From Cranoglanis bouderius (taxonomy: Eukaryota; Chordata; Actinopteri; Siluriformes; Cranoglanididae): a DNA stretch of 64,000 bases. This document shows positions 9,500 through 20,711 of this stretch, one piece after another. Position numbers and translations under genes: made by a program. The stretch lies in the NCBI GenBank assembly GCA_023630585.1, contig CM042555.1:20683501-20747500 (forward strand), in the 5' to 3' direction. The stretch's first letter is position 1. Every line of letters starts with the position of its first letter. Under the pieces are notes generated by a model. It was not told the DNA's origin. It searched no databases and was given only the letters and a program-made list of their open reading frames with translations.

Positions 9500-11654
9500 A
9501 TGGCTCAGCAGGAGTTCCAGAAGCTCGGAGACAAACTCCTGTCCTTCCGAGGATACGTCTTTCCTAAAACCGGCAAGGACAGTCTCACGCCGGAGTACAT
9601 GGACAGTCTGCAGTCGTTCCAGATCAGAGACGATGATGTGTATGTCGTTACCTTTCCTAAATCCGGTGAGAGACACAACCACTTTCCTCACACACACAGA
9701 AAATTGGGAATAAAAGGTTTTTATGTAAAGAGATATGAAAATAGAGACAGTGAGAAATGTATATAATAATAATGTGATGCTATGATCAGTAGTTTAATAG
9801 AAATGTTAGTGTGAATTTTAGGCAGTGGACTTGATCCCCATGATCCCTGTCCTGTTTACTATCTGCTTCATTATCACTGAATAAACTCGGGCTCATGAAC
9901 CTTCATAAACTTTATACACATTTGATAAACATTGGAGGTAAACTCCAGTAAACTCTAAACTCCACAATCTGTGAAAGCTCTTGGTAATTCACAAACCCAT
10001 TCCTATATTTCTGCATAAATATGACCTCAAACATTATCAGATTTTCACTCAAGTCTTAAAAGTAGATAAAGAGAAACAAATTAGATAAAAATATTATACT
10101 TGGTCAGTTGGTCAGAATGATCCATTATTACATATCTTTGGGGGCAAAAGTATGTGAACCTCTAGGATTAGCAGTTAATTTGAAGGTGAAATTAGAGTCA
10201 GATGTTTTCAATCAATGGGATGACAATCAGGTGTGAGTCAGGTGAGGCTGTTTTATTTAAAGAACAGGGATCTATCAGAGTCCTGATTGTGGAAGTGTAT
10301 CATGGCAAAGAGATTTCTGAGGACCTCAGAAAAAGAGTTGTTGATACTCATCAGTCTGGAAAAGGTTATAAAACCATCTCTAAAGAGTTTGGACTCCACC
10401 AATCCAGAGTCAGACAGATTGTGTACAAATGAAGGAAATTTGTGGAGACCAACAAAGATCACTCCAAGGGCAAAACAATGACCCTAAGCACACAAGTCAT
10501 TCTACCAAAGAATGGTTAAAGAAGAATAAAGTTAATGATTTGGAATGGCCAAGTCAAAGTCCTGACCTTAATCCAATAGAAATGTTGTGGAAGGACCTGA
10601 AGCGAGCAGTTCATGTGAGGCAACCCACCAACATCCCAGAGTTGAAGCTGTTCTGTACTGAGGAACGGGCTGAAACTCCTCCAAGCCGATGTGCAGGACT
10701 GATCAACAGTTACCGCTAACGTTTAGCTGCAGTTACTGCTGCACAAGGGGGTCACACCAGATACTGAAAGCAAAGGTTCACATACTTTTGCTCTCACAGA
10801 GATGTAATATTGGATCATTTTCCTCAATAAATAAATAACCAAGTATAATATTTTATAACATTTGTTTAATTAGGTTCTCTGTATCTACTTTTAGATAAAT
10901 CTGATGATGTTTTAGGTCACATTTATGCAGAAATACAGTACAGAAAATTCTAAAGAGTTCACAAACTTTCAAGCACCACTGTACACATAAGCATGAAAAA
11001 AATCAGCGAAATGTTTGTAAATCTGGAAGGACATGTTCAGTTTGTCCTTGAAAACATTTACTAAACTTTACTAAAAGACACGTGATACAGCATGTTGACC
11101 ACAAGTAATTTATCAAGGTGATTTTTAAAAGCGCTTTATAAGGACTTTAATGTACTCTTCTGCTGCTAATATTGTGTGTTTTTAAATGTTATTTATCTTA
11201 GCTTGGTTGTGAAAGTGTGTGGTTGGACTGTTCATTTACATGAATATGCAAATTAGGAAACACCCCCATGCACTCTGCCATGTCTTATAGCCTAATATAT
11301 CTAGCATGAACTAGCTTAGCTAACTGATTAGAATATAATCTTATGTCCGCATGACAAGTATCCCAAAGTGTCTGAGTCCCGTGTTGTCGTCTTTTAAAAC
11401 CTATAAATCTTTTGAAGATGTGACCTCGGTGTCTCTCAGGTACAGTTTGGACTCAGCGCATCATGACGCTGCTGTATGAGGACGAGTTTCCGGAGTCTGT
11501 GGATCAGAATTCATTTGATCGCATGCCGTGGCTGGAGTTTCCCCAGAAGGATCAGGACTATACCACTCGCCGCTCCCCCCGCCTCTTCTGCTCTCACCTC
11601 CCCGAGCACCTGGTGCCCCGAGGGCTACAGGACAAAGGGAAGGTGGGACACACA

Positions 11655-11709
<55 letters not shown>

Positions 11710-12024
11710 CTCAACCTTTACCATTATCCATTGCTAATATTAGCTAGGAGCCTGATGGCGATTTGAAGGTTATGCGGTTCTCACCAAGCTAACTGTAATG
11801 TCCGTCTCCAACACTGCTTTCATCTCTACAGTAATTAACATGAGCGTTTATTAATGCTACATTTTTTTTTACTCCAGATCATCTACCTGTCCAGGAACCC
11901 CAAAGACATCATGGTGTCCTACTTCCACTTCACTCACTACATGAAGATTTTAGAGAGTTCAGAGACGTACAGCGAGGTGATGGAGAACTTCATCAGTGGG
12001 CGGAGTCAGTACTCTTCATACTCA

Positions 12025-12073
<49 letters not shown>

Positions 12074-13116
12074 GGGATGTATTCAAAGTCTGTGACTCCG
12101 TGACACTGAAGACATTTGGGTTTGAGATCAAAAGATGAAGATGAGATGACAGATCAGAATTTTAGCTTTCATTGTCTGATATTTACATCTAGATGTGTTA
12201 AACAATTTAGAACATGGCCCCTTTTGTTGGAAACCACCCATTTTTCAAATGATCAAAAATATTGGATCATGTGACTGACATGTGTTTCTTGTTACCCAGG
12301 TGTGTCCTGTCAGATTGATTGTTTAAACGGTAAATAGCTCTGAACATCTACTCTTGGTTTGAGCCCTGGGTTTCACCTGTGAAGACTGCATTTGGGGTTA
12401 AAAAGGATAAACCAACATGAAGACCAGAGAGCTAGAGTAAAGCAAGCCATTTTGAAGCTGAGAAAAGATGGGAAATTCAAGTCAATTCTATTCTATTCAG
12501 TTTTAATTGTATAGCACTTTTAACAATGGACATTGTCCCAAAGCAGCTTTACAGAAATATATAAATTCAGGATATAGACTTTAAATGTATGAATTTATCC
12601 GTAATGAGCAGCCAGAGGCAACAGTGGTGACGAAAAACTCCCTGGGACAATATGAGGAAGAAACCTTGAGAGGAACCAGACTCAAAAGGGAACCCATCCT
12701 CATCTGGGTGACACCGGATAGTGCAATTATAAATAAATAAATCCCTTCTATAAATGTACTAATACTACATGGTCAAATAGTGCAGTTGTGAGACCATGAA
12801 AAATTCATTACAGTTTTTATATGAAGTCTGTTTTGTTGAACTTTTCCACTGATGGAGACTTGAGAGTTTGTGGCAATTGTAGTCCTAAAGCCATCATAGC
12901 ATAACTGTTCATATGAATTGAGGTCCAAAGCCATCTTTATGGTTTTTAAGTGGTACCATCCTCAGTAATCTCAATGATCTTCCTCAGCAGCAGCATATGA
13001 CTTCCAATTGATGAGATCTCCAACCAGAAGTAGGGCATCAGGATGGATCAGGTAGGTCCGGAGAGCAGAAGGGGTCAGGATCACTGGCATCTCAGTAGTA
13101 TCATGTGTAGCTCGAC

Positions 13117-13177
<61 letters not shown>

Positions 13178-16100
13178 TAGGTATGCTTATTGTTCTGTAA
13201 TGGTTAAGGACAATATACTTTGCGTGAGTGCAAGCGGGTACTCCTGCAAGACTAGCTATGACAGCATAACTAAAAGGGAGAGCCAGAAGGTAGCATGCAC
13301 CTTTTGATCGAAGTAGGTGTGGCGGATCATAAAAGACCAAAACTTCGCTCAGGTACTGCGGTGTGAGACCATTTAATGCTTTATAAGTCAATAGTAGTAT
13401 TTTATAATCAATGTGAAATTTCACTGGGAGCCAATGCAGTGTGGATAAGATAGGGGTGATGTGGTCGTATCTTCTGGTACTAGTGAGGACTCTTGCAGCT
13501 GCATTCTGGACTAACTGGAGTTTGTTTATGCTCCTACTGGAACATCCAGACAGTAAGGCATTACAATAATCCAACCTAGAGGTGACGAAAGCATGGACTA
13601 ATTTTTCTGCATTGTTTAGTGACATTATATTTCTCATCTTAGCGATATTTCATTGAAAGAAGGAAGAGATGAAAGAAGGCTGTCCTAGTGATATTATCTA
13701 CATGGGCTTCAAATGAAAGACTGGAGTCAATAATCACACCAAGTTCTTTTTTACGGTTGAACATGATGAAACCGAAAGGCCATCCAGAGTTACTGTGGAA
13801 TCAGAAAACTTACTTCTAGCGGCATGTTGTCCTAATATAAATAATTCTGTCTTGTCAGAATTTAGTAAGAGGAAGTTAATATCTATTAGAGGCATTGCAT
13901 GAACACTGGGCATAGCCAATACAACAATTTGGAATGTCCTGAAAAAGAAAGAAACCACTGGTGTGCTGAGAAACAGACACCGAATGGGTCGACCAAGGAA
14001 AACAACAACAGCTGATGACTGAAACATTGTGAGAGCTGTGAAGAAAAACCCCAAAACACCGGTCAGTGACATCTCCAACAACCTCCACGGAGCAGGGGAG
14101 AAGGTATCACAATTCAACGTTCGAAGAAGATTTCAAGAGCAGAAATATAGAGGCCATACCACACGATGCAAACCACTCATCAGCAGTAAGAATCAGAAAG
14201 CCAGACTGGAATTCACAAAGAAATACAGAGATGAGCCACAAAAGTTCTGGAACCAAGATTCAATTCAATTCAATTCAATTTTATTTGTATAGCGCTTTTA
14301 ACAATAGACATCGTCACAAAGCAGCTTTACAGAGATACATAAATTTTGGATCTAAATTTTAAATCGATAAATTTATCCCCAAATGAGCAGCCAGTGGCGA
14401 TGGTGGCAAGGAAAAACTCCCTGAGATGACATGAGGAAGAAACCTTGAGAGGAACCAGACTCAAAAGGGAACCCATCCTCATCTGGGTGACACTGGATAG
14501 TGCGATTATAAATAAATAAATCTCTTCTATAACTGTATGATACATGATATAAAGTGCAACTCTTTAGTCAGGAGATTCAACACAGTCTCAACATGAAGTC
14601 TATTTTGCTGAAATCATGAACTGTCCTCCGATGGAGACCCGAGCGCAAAGTCTGTTTGTGAATTGTTTGTGGAGGCTGTCCATATGGGCCCATCCTCAGC
14701 AACAGCGAGCGACCCCCAGCGATGAGAACCCCAGAAGCAGGGCACCAGGACGGACCAGGCCGGCTCAGAGAGCAGAACGGGTCGGGCCCACTGCCACCCC
14801 AGGAGCAGCACGCGTAGAACTTGTGACGTGACGATTTGATGTTGGTATCGTCCAAAATCTTCACAGGCGTTGCCGTCATCTGGAATCTTCTTAGAGGCTG
14901 GTTCTGAACTGGAGCTGGCACGTTCACTGATTACCTCGGGATGGGCATCCCGAGGCAGGAATAGGAAACAGATGGAAAAGGATTAGCGTGGCTGCTGTTC
15001 ATTGTATGTCAGGCAAATTGACCATGTGCATTTGTTATCATTTTATCAACGATGACAGAAGTACAAGGTCATGAGTTGCGGTTAGGTGAATGCTAGGCCA
15101 AAGAAATGTGTCTTTAATCTGGATTTAAACTGAGAGAGTGTGTCTGAACCCCGAACATTATCAGGAAGTCTATTCCAGAGTTTAGGAGCTAAATGTGAAA
15201 AAGCTCTACCTCCTTTAGTAGACTTTGATATCTTCATTATAATCAGAAATCCAGATTTTTGTGACCTTAAAGAGCATGATGGATTGTAACGTGATAGAAG
15301 ACTGGTTAAATACAAAGGGGTGTGGCCATTTAGGGCTTTATAGGTGAGTAGCAGAATTTTATAATCAATATGGAACTTAACAGGTAACCAGTGTAGTGAT
15401 GATAAAATTGGGGTAATATGTTGATATTTTCGTGATCTGGTAAACACTCTTGCAGCTGCATTTTGGACTAACTGTAGCTTATTTATTGAGGATGCAGGAC
15501 AACCACCTAGTAGTGCATTACAATAGTCCAGTCATGAGGTCATGAACGCATGAACTAGTTTTTCTGCATCAGAAACAGATAACATGTTACGTAGCTTGGC
15601 AATATTTCTAAGGTGAAAGAAGGCTGTTTTTGTTACCTGGGAAATATGATTTTCAAATGACAGGTTGCTGTCTAATATAACACCCAGGTCTTTAACTACA
15701 GAGGATGAGGTAACCGTACATCCTTCTAGATGCAGATTGTATTCTAGGAGCTTTTGTGTACCGATTTTTGGTTCAATTAGCAATATCTCTGTTTTATCAG
15801 AATTTAGTAAAAGAAAATTAACGGTCATCCAGTCTTTAATGTCTTTAACACATTCCATTAACGTGGAGAATTTGGAAATTTCATCTGGGGTTGTGGAAAT
15901 ATATTGTTGAGTATCATCAGCATAACAGTGGAAATTTATCCTGTGTTTTCTGATAATATTTCCAAGGGGCAGCATATATAAAGAAAACAGCAGGGGGCCT
16001 AACACTGAGCCTTGCAGCACACCATACTTTACTGCCATTAAGTCAGAAAGTTCATCATTTAAACAAACAAAATTTTAGCATTCAGACAGGTAGGATTTAA

Positions 16101-19100
16101 ACCATTTCAATGCCTGTCCTTGAATACCAATGTAGTTTTGTAATCTATCTAAGAGTATGTCGTGATCTATAGTATTGAATGTGGCACTGAGATCAAGTAG
16201 AACAAGTAGTGAAATGCAGCTAGATTAACCTCTACCAAAGTGATGGAAAGGCCAAAGTGTGGAGAAAGAAAGGATCTGATCATGATTCAAAACACACAAG
16301 CTCATCTGTGAAACATGGTGGAGGTAGATCTAGATTCTTATTTAAATATTTACGAGGAATAAATCCACCACAGACACATACAGACAATCATTATATAGCA
16401 GCGATGATTTCATTAATTTTTTTATTGGCAAAATTGAAAATATTAGACAAAAATTCAGACTATTAATTTAAAACCAGACAGTCTTATAACTAACTCTGTA
16501 GTTAATAATATAGCAATATCAGATCAACGATTAGAATGTTTCACTCCCCTTAGAAAGACCGAACTCATTTCATTAATTTCTTCTTCAAAATCATCAACTT
16601 GTATACTAGATCCCTTACCTACATGTTTCTTCAAACAGATTATTCCAGAAATAATCAAACCCCTTCTAAAAATAATCAGTTCTTCCCTTAGCACTGGCTA
16701 TGTACCTAAATCATTTAAACTATCAGTTATCAAACCCCTGATTAAAAAACCTGACCTCGACCCCTGTCAATTGTCCAGCTACAGGCCAATATCAAATCTC
16801 CCCTTTATCTCCAAGATCTTAGAAAAGGTTGTAGCACAGCAGTTATGCTCGTACCTACATAGGAATAACGTTCATGAAATGTATCAGTCAGGATTTAGGC
16901 CTTATCATAGCACAGAGACAGCACTGGTTAAAGTGGTAAATGACCTACTGCTGGCCTCTGATCAGGGTTGTGTCTCCATGCTTGTGTTGCTTGACCTTAG
17001 TGCAGCTTTTGATACAATTGATCATACTATTCTCCTTGATAGACTAGAAAACCTTGTTGGCATTAAAGGAACAGCCCTCTCCTGGCTCAGGTCTTATTTG
17101 ACTGCTTTTTTCTTTATATATGTTACCTCTGGGTCAAATTATTCATAAACATGGAATTAGCTTCCACTGTTATGCTGATGACACACAGTTGTATGTTTCA
17201 GCAAAGCCAGATGACAGACACCAGTTTAATAAAGTCGAGGAATGTGTAAAGAACATTAGACACTGGATGCTTATTAACTTCCTCTTACTAAATTCTGACA
17301 AGACAGAAGTACTTATACTAGGACCACATGCAGCTAGAAGTAAGTTTTCTGATTACACAGTAACTCTGGATGGCCTTTCTGTTTCATCATGTTCAACCGT
17401 AAAAAAGAACTTGGTGTGATTATTGACTCCAGTCTTTCATTTGACCCCCATGTAGATAATATTACTAGGACAGCCTTCTCTCATCTCAGAAATATTGCTA
17501 AGATAAGAAATATAACGTCACTACACAATGCAGAAAAATTAGTCCATGCTTTTGTCACCTCTAGGTTGGATTACTGTAATGCCTTACTGTCTGGATGTTC
17601 CAGTAGGAGCATAAACAAACTCCAGTTAGTCCAGAATGCAGCTGCAAGAGTCCTCACTAGAACCAGAAGATATGACCACATCACCCCTATCTTATCCACA
17701 CTGCATTGGCTCCCAGTGAAATTTCACATTGATTATAAAATACTACTATTGAATTATAAAGCACTAAATGGTCTCGCACCGCAGTACCTAAGCAAACTTT
17801 TGGTCTTTTATGATCCGCCATGCCTACTTCAATCAAAAGGTGCAGGCTATTTGTTGGTACCTCGAATAGTGAAGGCTACAACAGGGGGAAGAGCTTTAGA
17901 AGAGCATAAAGATGGCTTTGGACCTCAATTCATATGAACAGTCTAGGACTACAATTACCACAAACAATTTTGCACTCAAGTCTCCATCAGTGAACAGTGG
18001 AGAAGTTCAACAAAACAGACTTCATATAAAAACTGTAATGAATTTTCCTGGTTACACAACTGCACTATTTGACCATGTAGCATTAGCACATTTATAGAAG
18101 GGATTTATTTATTTATAATTGCACTATCCGGTGTCACCCAGATGAGGATGGGTTCCCTTTTGAGTCTGGTTCCTCTCAAGGTTTCTTCCTCATATCATCT
18201 CAGGGAGTTTTTCCTCACCACCATCACCTCTGGTTGCTCATTAGGGATAAATTCATACATTTACAATCTACATCCTGAATTTATATATTTCTGTAAAGCT
18301 GCTTAGGGACAATGACCCAAGTGTTATAAAATAAAACTGAAATGAATAGTGCCATGGCTTGTGCTTTCATGGCTGCTTCTGGAACAGGCTAACTAGTCTT
18401 TACTGATGAGTTTGCAGGAACATTTTGTCTTCCAATTTACCGAGAATCGCATACAAATTAATTGGGAGGAACTTCATCATGCAGCAAGACAATGATCCAA
18501 AACACACTGCCAACTCAACAAAGGACTTCATCAGGGGGGAAATCACCAGACCTTAACCCAGTGGAGCAGCATTTCACCTGCTGAAGAGGAGACTGAAAGG
18601 AGAAACCCCCTGGAAACAGACACCAACTGAAAGAAGCTGCAGTAAAAACTTGGAAAAGCTTCACAAAAGAAGAAGCCAACAGTTTGATGTCAGTGAGTCT
18701 CAGACTTGATGCAGTTATTGCAAGCAAGAGATATGCAACCAAATATTAAGTGTTATTCAGTTTAAGACTATCTGTTCCAATACTTTTGCTCACCTAAAAA
18801 TTGGGTGATCTGTCACCAAAGGTGCCATGTTCTAAATTGTTTAACACGTCTAGATGTAAATATGAGGAAATGAAAGCTGACGTTCGGATCTGTCGTCTCA
18901 TCTCCATCTTTTGATCTCAAACCCAAATGTATTCAGTGTGTAGCACAAACAAAAGTATTGGCCTAGCTGTTCCAATACTTTCAGACGGGACTGTATTAAA
19001 TCTGAGAGCAGTGGAGCTGATCTGGGTTCAGTCGGATTGAGTTTATTGTGTGGTTTTGTGTGTAGTGATCGGCGGCTGCTGGTTTGATCACATCAAAGGA

Positions 19101-19891
19101 TGGTACACCAACAAGGACAAATACAACATCCTGTTTCTCAGCTACGAGGAGATGATCAGGGTGAGACGCAACATGCAGCCATTTTATGTTTATCTCCGTT
19201 CACACTATTGTACAGTATTGTGGTAAATAAACGAGTCTGTGTTGGTCCTAAATGTGGATGATTTGGGATTTGAGCTGATTATTATTAGAATAATATAATT
19301 CAGTATTAGTTTTGGGGCGTTGTCTGAATGAATGTAAATGTGTGTTGTGGTGTTTCAGGACCTGAGAGGAGCCGTGGTGCGGATGTGTGAGTTTTTGGGG
19401 AAGAATCTGTCGGATGACGTCATCGACAGTGTGGTGGAGAAATCCAGATTCAACTACATGAAGAAAGACCCGAAAGCCTACTCTTTACCTGATGATATGG
19501 TAAATTCGGAGAAAGGCGCTTTCCTCCGCAAGGGTACGAAGGAGTGAGCAAGCAATCGTCTGAGATTCAGCTTCACTTTATTTATTAACAATCACTCGCT
19601 TCTCAGCTTACACACAAACACAACACAACTCTCACTAATCCCCTACACCAAAACATCTACTGAACATGGATTTACATCTCGTTTCTGATTGGTTCCTTTT
19701 TAATCCCTGTAGCCCCTGCCTTCTGTCTACATGTGTAATGTGTGTGTAATGTGTGTGTAATGTGTGTGTAATGTGTGTGTAATGTGTGTGTAATGTGTAT
19801 GTGTGTGTGTGTGTGTGTGTGTAATGTGTGTGTAATGTGTGTATAATGTATGTGTAATGTGTGTGTGATGTGTGTGTAATGTGTGTGTAAT

Positions 19892-19928
<37 letters not shown>

Positions 19929-20088
19929 GTGTGTGTAATGTGTGTGTAATGTGTGTGTGTGTGCAGGTACAGTGGGAGACTGGAAGAACTCTCTGACTGT
20001 GGCACAGAATGAACACTTTGATCGTGTTTATCAGGAACAAATGAAAGACCTGCCGCTTGAGTGGGGCATCACTGACCTACACGCATGA
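9500..20088 (+). CDS. sult: Cytosolic sulfotransferase copy 1, complete, six coding exons, 295 aa
   Basis: Coding exons: 9500-9665, 11440-11642, 11878-12004, 19066-19160, 19359-19533, 19967-20088. All junctions are GT/AG and keep frame. The enzyme transfers sulfate from PAPS to small acceptors (phenols, amines or steroids) in the cytosol. Residues 51-59 form the 5'-phosphosulfate loop (TFPKSGTVW), His108 in CSHLPEHL is the expected catalytic base, Arg129 and Ser137 in RNPKDIMVSYFHF match the 3'-phosphate site, and RKGTVGDWKN plus KNSLTVAQNE close the PAPS site and form the dimer motif. Exons of 127 and 95 bp equal the classical SULT sizes; exon 2 (203 bp) corresponds to two fused mammalian exons. 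Exon 5 is 6 bp shorter than in copies 0 and 3 (KAYSLPDD). No stop or frameshift is seen. Subfamily looks SULT3-like, unproven. Confidence 0.93.
10008..10982 (+). mobile_element. Tc1-type transposon C, internally deleted, in SULT copy 1 intron 1
   Basis: Long imperfect inverted terminal repeats flank the element. The left has CTGCATAAATATGACCTCAA and GGCAAAAGTATGTGAACCT; the right has the matching AGGTTCACATACTTTTGC and ends CAAGCACCACTGTA. Between them lie a transposase N-terminal helix-turn-helix (ISEDLRKRVVDTHQSGKGYK, TISKEFGLHQSRVRQIVYK) and a C-terminal DDE part (NDPKHTSHSTKEWL, WPSQSPDLNPIEMLWKDLKR). The middle, including the first catalytic Asp, is missing at about 10470. It is therefore non-autonomous. 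Confidence 0.85.
11648..11706. repeat. (CA)n in SULT copy 1 intron 2
   Basis: The CA run begins 6 bp after the exon 2 donor site. Length differs between copies (28445-28501; 46020-46063). Confidence 0.95.
12027..12071. repeat. (CA)n at start of SULT copy 1 intron 3
   Basis: A CA run lies 22 bp after the exon 3 donor, directly before the Tc1-type element A. Homologs are at 28822-28861 and 46385-46424. Confidence 0.95.
12107..12475 (+). mobile_element. Tc1-type transposon A, left half
   Basis: Left terminal-repeat sequence (GGGTTTGAGATCAAAAGATG, TGTTAAACAATTTAGAACATGG) is followed by the transposase start region (ATGAAGACCAGAGAGCTAGAG). It stops where L2 sequence begins. The right half lies at 18347-18995, over 5.8 kb away. 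The outermost tip of the repeat is missing or replaced. Confidence 0.75.
12476..13880 (-). mobile_element. L2 LINE fragment, reverse orientation (3' UTR and RT C-terminus)
   Basis: On the minus strand 13101-13637 encodes the L2 post-RT region (HAFVTSRLDYCNALLSG, LHWLPVKFHIDYKILL). Further 5', 13734-13880 encodes DINFLLLNSDKTELFILG. The 3' tail (GTATAGCACTTTTAACAATG on the plus strand) adjoins transposon A. A small rearrangement near 13650 (duplicated GAAAGAAGG) and a GA run interrupt it. Its 5' side is cut by transposon B. Dead copy. Confidence 0.8.
13118..13172. repeat. (GA)n in reverse L2, unit 1
   Basis: An AG dinucleotide run lies inside the L2 3' UTR. Equivalent runs are at 29919-29964 and 47480-47533. 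Confidence 0.95.
13881..14260 (+). mobile_element. Tc1-type transposon B, N-terminal half (5'-truncated)
   Basis: The reading shows a Tc1 transposase DNA-binding region: TLGIANTTIWNVLKKKETTG, NRHRMGRPRKTTTADD, NIVRAVKKNPKTPVSDIS, then QKARLEFTKKYRDEPQKFWN. The left terminal repeat is absent; the sequence fuses directly to reverse L2. It is interrupted at AGATT (14256-14260) by another L2 and resumes at 16222. Confidence 0.8.
14261..16221 (-). mobile_element. L2 LINE subfamily b, reverse orientation, inserted in transposon B (unit 1)
   Basis: Minus-strand coding includes the RT catalytic motif HCYADDTQQYIS, GVLQGSVLGPLLFSLYMLPL, and a C-terminus reading FSHLAPKLWNRLPDNVRGSD to FKSRLKTHFFGLAFT. 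The 3' tail of (AATTC)n repeats lies at its left border. It is flanked by AGATT at 14256-14260 and 16222-16226, a plausible target-site duplication. It is 5'-truncated. In this unit the frame is broken by a stop at about 15531 (after AFMTS). Confidence 0.85.
16222..16330 (+). mobile_element. Tc1-type transposon B, continuation after the L2 insertion
   Basis: Resumes the transposase reading INLYQSDGKAKVWRKKGSDH, then KHTSSSVKHGGG, where the Tc1 homology stops abruptly and forward L2 sequence begins. The rest of the transposase and its right terminus are missing. Confidence 0.75.
16331..18346 (+). mobile_element. L2 LINE, forward, 5'-truncated with internal RT deletion (unit 1/2)
   Basis: The coding part starts around 16540. 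RT motifs are seen in YRPISNLPFISKILEKVVA, SGFRPYHSTETALVKVVND and LLDLSAAFDTIDHTILLDRL (16771-17148). After RSYLT the frame jumps to the segment before HCYADDTQLYVS (17120-17419), so roughly 60 residues of the palm are lost. The C-terminal part is at 17389-17937, and the 3' UTR runs to 18346. Position 17457 is equivalent to window position 1, one full repeat period earlier. Inactive. Confidence 0.85.
18347..18995 (+). mobile_element. Tc1-type transposon A, right half (unit 2)
   Basis: Homologous to 891-1539 with a few substitutions, and ends CAGACGGGACTGTA. It lies 70 bp before exon 4 of SULT copy 1. Confidence 0.8.
19735..19962 (+). repeat. TAATGTGTGTG minisatellite in SULT copy 1 intron 5
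   Basis: Same 11-bp satellite as in the other copies. The whole intron is 433 bp (19534-19966). Confidence 0.9.
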
Positions 20089-20127
20089 AACACTCTAATC
20101 CTGATTCATGTTGTTATTCCCACTGGA

Positions 20128-20133
20128 AATAAA
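20128..20133 (+). promoter_or_regulatory. Poly(A) signal of SULT copy 1
   Basis: AATAAA lies 39 bp after the TGA, in the same context as in copies 0 and 2. Confidence 0.7.
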
Positions 20134-20604
20134 GTTTATATACTTTATATATCTGGCTGGTAAAAATATTGCCAAAGTATATAACTCTATATAATTGATA
20201 TATCTGGCTCAGAAGCACAGAATGTTGTTGTGTATAATAACGATGAAAATAACAATATGAACTTTCCTTCATGTTTAGATCAAAAGAACAAAATTATAAT
20301 CCATTGTTAAAAGGCTTAAATAAATAAAATTGAATTTAAATGAATTTTCAGCCATTAAAATGACCAATTTGACTAAAATGACTAATTTTTTTTATCAGCA
20401 TGGTGATGGATTCAGTGCTGCTTGGCCAAAGGAAACATCGACTGTGAAGTGGATGAAAGGTCTGGTTTTCTGATGGCCAAAACCCACAGACAGAAAACAT
20501 CATCATGATGTTCTGTTTACTGTCTTGTCCATAAACATACACTTTTATACATATATTTTATATTTCTGTTTTATGCTTTTTTACATCTTGATAAAAAAAA
20601 AATT
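20134..20604. other. SULT copy 1 3' flank ending at a deletion junction
   Basis: AT-rich flank homologous to 2679-3145; no gene seen. At about 20604 it jumps from the A/T run (homolog of 3145) straight into LTR sequence (homolog of 3973). About 830 bp, including the minisatellite and the start of the 5' LTR, are absent here relative to units 1 and 3. Confidence 0.8.
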
Positions 20605-20711
20605 TTATTCACAGCCGTTTTTGTTTTACCGTTGATTACGTTAATTATTTAAACCCCTGGTGTGTCTTTGTTCAATGCAAAGTATTGCATGTCTGTACCG
20701 TACCAAGCCGT

